Source: Phoronis ovalis
Taxonomy: Eukaryota; Phoronida; Phoronidae
DNA length: 18,884 bases
Direction of reading: 5' to 3'
NCBI GenBank assembly: GCA_028565635.1
Contig: JAOXYB010017010.1
Span: 1 to 18,884 of the forward strand
Below, one piece after another: positions 18,154 through 18,884 of the stretch. Numbering within the stretch: position 1 is the first letter of the stretch; every line of letters starts with the position of its first letter. The notes below the pieces were generated by a model. The model saw nothing but the letters and a program-made list of their open reading frames with translations. It was not told the DNA's origin and made no database searches. The position numbers and the translations under genes are program-made.

Positions 18154-18174
18154 CTGAAAAGAACAGTACAACAA
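18154..18174 (-). other. Splice acceptor upstream of gene D
   Basis: On the minus strand, TTGTACTGTTCTTTTCAG is a strong pyrimidine tract ending in CAG, directly before GAACTTTTATTCACC and 48 nt before the first ATG. It is the third acceptor close to a start codon in this window. A donor only 46 nt upstream (CAG|GTATTT at 18199) would make a very small intron. Confidence 0.65.
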
Positions 18175-18884
18175 AATAAAAACATTATTAGAAAAATACC
18201 TGATTTCAATGTTAATACCAACAACAGTTCAATTGCTCAGTTTTGTACTACGCGCATTATAACTTTTAAAAAGATTAATTAACTATTCGTACTTAATTTA
18301 CCCAAGCTATTAAAATAATGAATTAACATTAACAAACTTTCTTAAACACAATATGTTTACAAAACTATTCAGTTTACCTAGCTAAATCTTAAAAGGTTCT
18401 TCTTTGTATCTGACGAACTAATGCATCTATAATCTGCAAAGTTATGCCCTTTTACTTAGCAACTTGAGATCATATAAACGGATTAGTTCCTAGCAATTAG
18501 AAAAATTAATCTATTGAATCTAAACAACATTTTGAAATATGCACGTGATAATATATAACAACCTTGCACTCTCAAAAATAAAAAAAAATGTAAAATAACG
18601 CTGATCATATCTTATCTCCCAGACCCAATAAACTCCTTATTTATAAGTAATGTTTCTTATATAAAGTCTAAGATTTTTAAAATTATCAAAAATCCAATAT
18701 ATTACAATTGTAATAAATGTGGCAATAACTTAATTAAATTCCTTTATAGTTTTGTAACTAATATTATAGACTTTAAATTACATCCTGATTAAGAAAGAAA
18801 GTCGTTTAATTCATAATAACGGCGTTGAATAATACACAAAAATCGATGTCATAACCAATTACAAATATATTCTTAAAACGTATA
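18175..18884. other. Upstream flank of gene D
   Basis: AT-rich with no supportable coding exon. An E-box CACGTG lies at 18542-18547. An acceptor-like TTTGCAG followed by about 40 open bases near 18400-18435 (minus strand) could be a leader exon, but its frames reach stops before any usable donor. Confidence 0.5.

Noticed and set aside
18106-18174. Upstream extension of gene D starting at TTG
   Set aside because: It has no ATG and crosses the acceptor at 18154. The part between 18153 and 18106 could be coding only if an unseen upstream exon joins in frame.
18154-18199. 46-nt mini-intron upstream of gene D joining a coding exon
   Set aside because: Donor CAG|GTATTT and acceptor look fine, but the joined frame meets a TGA two codons before the junction, so it cannot add coding sequence. 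It may still be a 5'-UTR intron.
18395-18435. Possible small coding exon of gene D after TTTGCAG (minus strand)
   Set aside because: One frame reaches TAA before any donor and another ends in TAG at the donor CTAG|GTAAAC. At most it is a non-coding leader exon.
1-18884. CRISPR array, bacterial operon, rRNA genes, or transposase and viral genes
   Set aside because: No spaced direct-repeat array, no rRNA-like blocks and no polymerase, integrase, transposase or capsid-like frame was seen. Gene structure is that of an animal.

Overview
This is AT-rich nuclear DNA from an animal. A gene for an outer dense fibre protein 3 / CIMAP1-type sperm-tail and cilium protein is split by three GT-AG introns and can be reassembled codon for codon. 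The other genes have AATAAA signals behind them and no bacterial ribosome-binding sites or operons. The species cannot be named from the sequence. Short genes about 3-4 kb apart, mostly without introns, and splice acceptors within a few bases of several start codons would suit a tunicate or another animal that uses spliced-leader trans-splicing. That placement is a guess.

Layout. 1-1440 has no recognisable gene. 1477-2985 (+) is gene A, 502 aa and unrecognised, with a Cys-rich zinc-binding-like patch. 3758-4732 (-) is gene B, 324 aa and unrecognised, facing A tail to tail. A and B carry the same four-part series of motifs (RVTWxD, a first Cys cluster, C[DE]VLGxxxCxxC, VRFR[DN]G) and are probably diverged relatives. 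A non-coding stretch of 2.7 kb lies between the starts of B and gene C. 7394-9028 (+) is gene C, 544 aa, basic, Ser/Asn-rich and unrecognised. 9101-12347 has no gene I can support, but holds a perfect RFX X-box, weaker X-box-like sites and a 30-bp tandem duplication. 12348-15168 (-) is the ODF3/CIMAP1 gene: four exons, 246 aa, six Pro-Gly-Pro repeats. 15603-15839 (+) is a doubtful small reading frame with a signal-like hydrophobic run. 17008-18105 (-) is gene D, 365 aa and unrecognised. D carries a looser form of the A/B pattern: VHFED, then CPYMCxxCxxxC. The last 700 bases hold nothing clear.

How the parts may fit together. Only ODF3 has a confident family assignment, and it acts on the microtubule doublets of sperm tails and motile cilia. 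Motifs of the RVxF type (docking to protein phosphatase 1) in A, B and possibly D, two PKA-type RRxS sites in B, and RFX X-box-like sites in and near ODF3 together suggest a neighbourhood with a sperm or ciliary theme. This is a hypothesis, not a demonstrated system. The strongest new observation is the A/B(/D) Cys-motif family.
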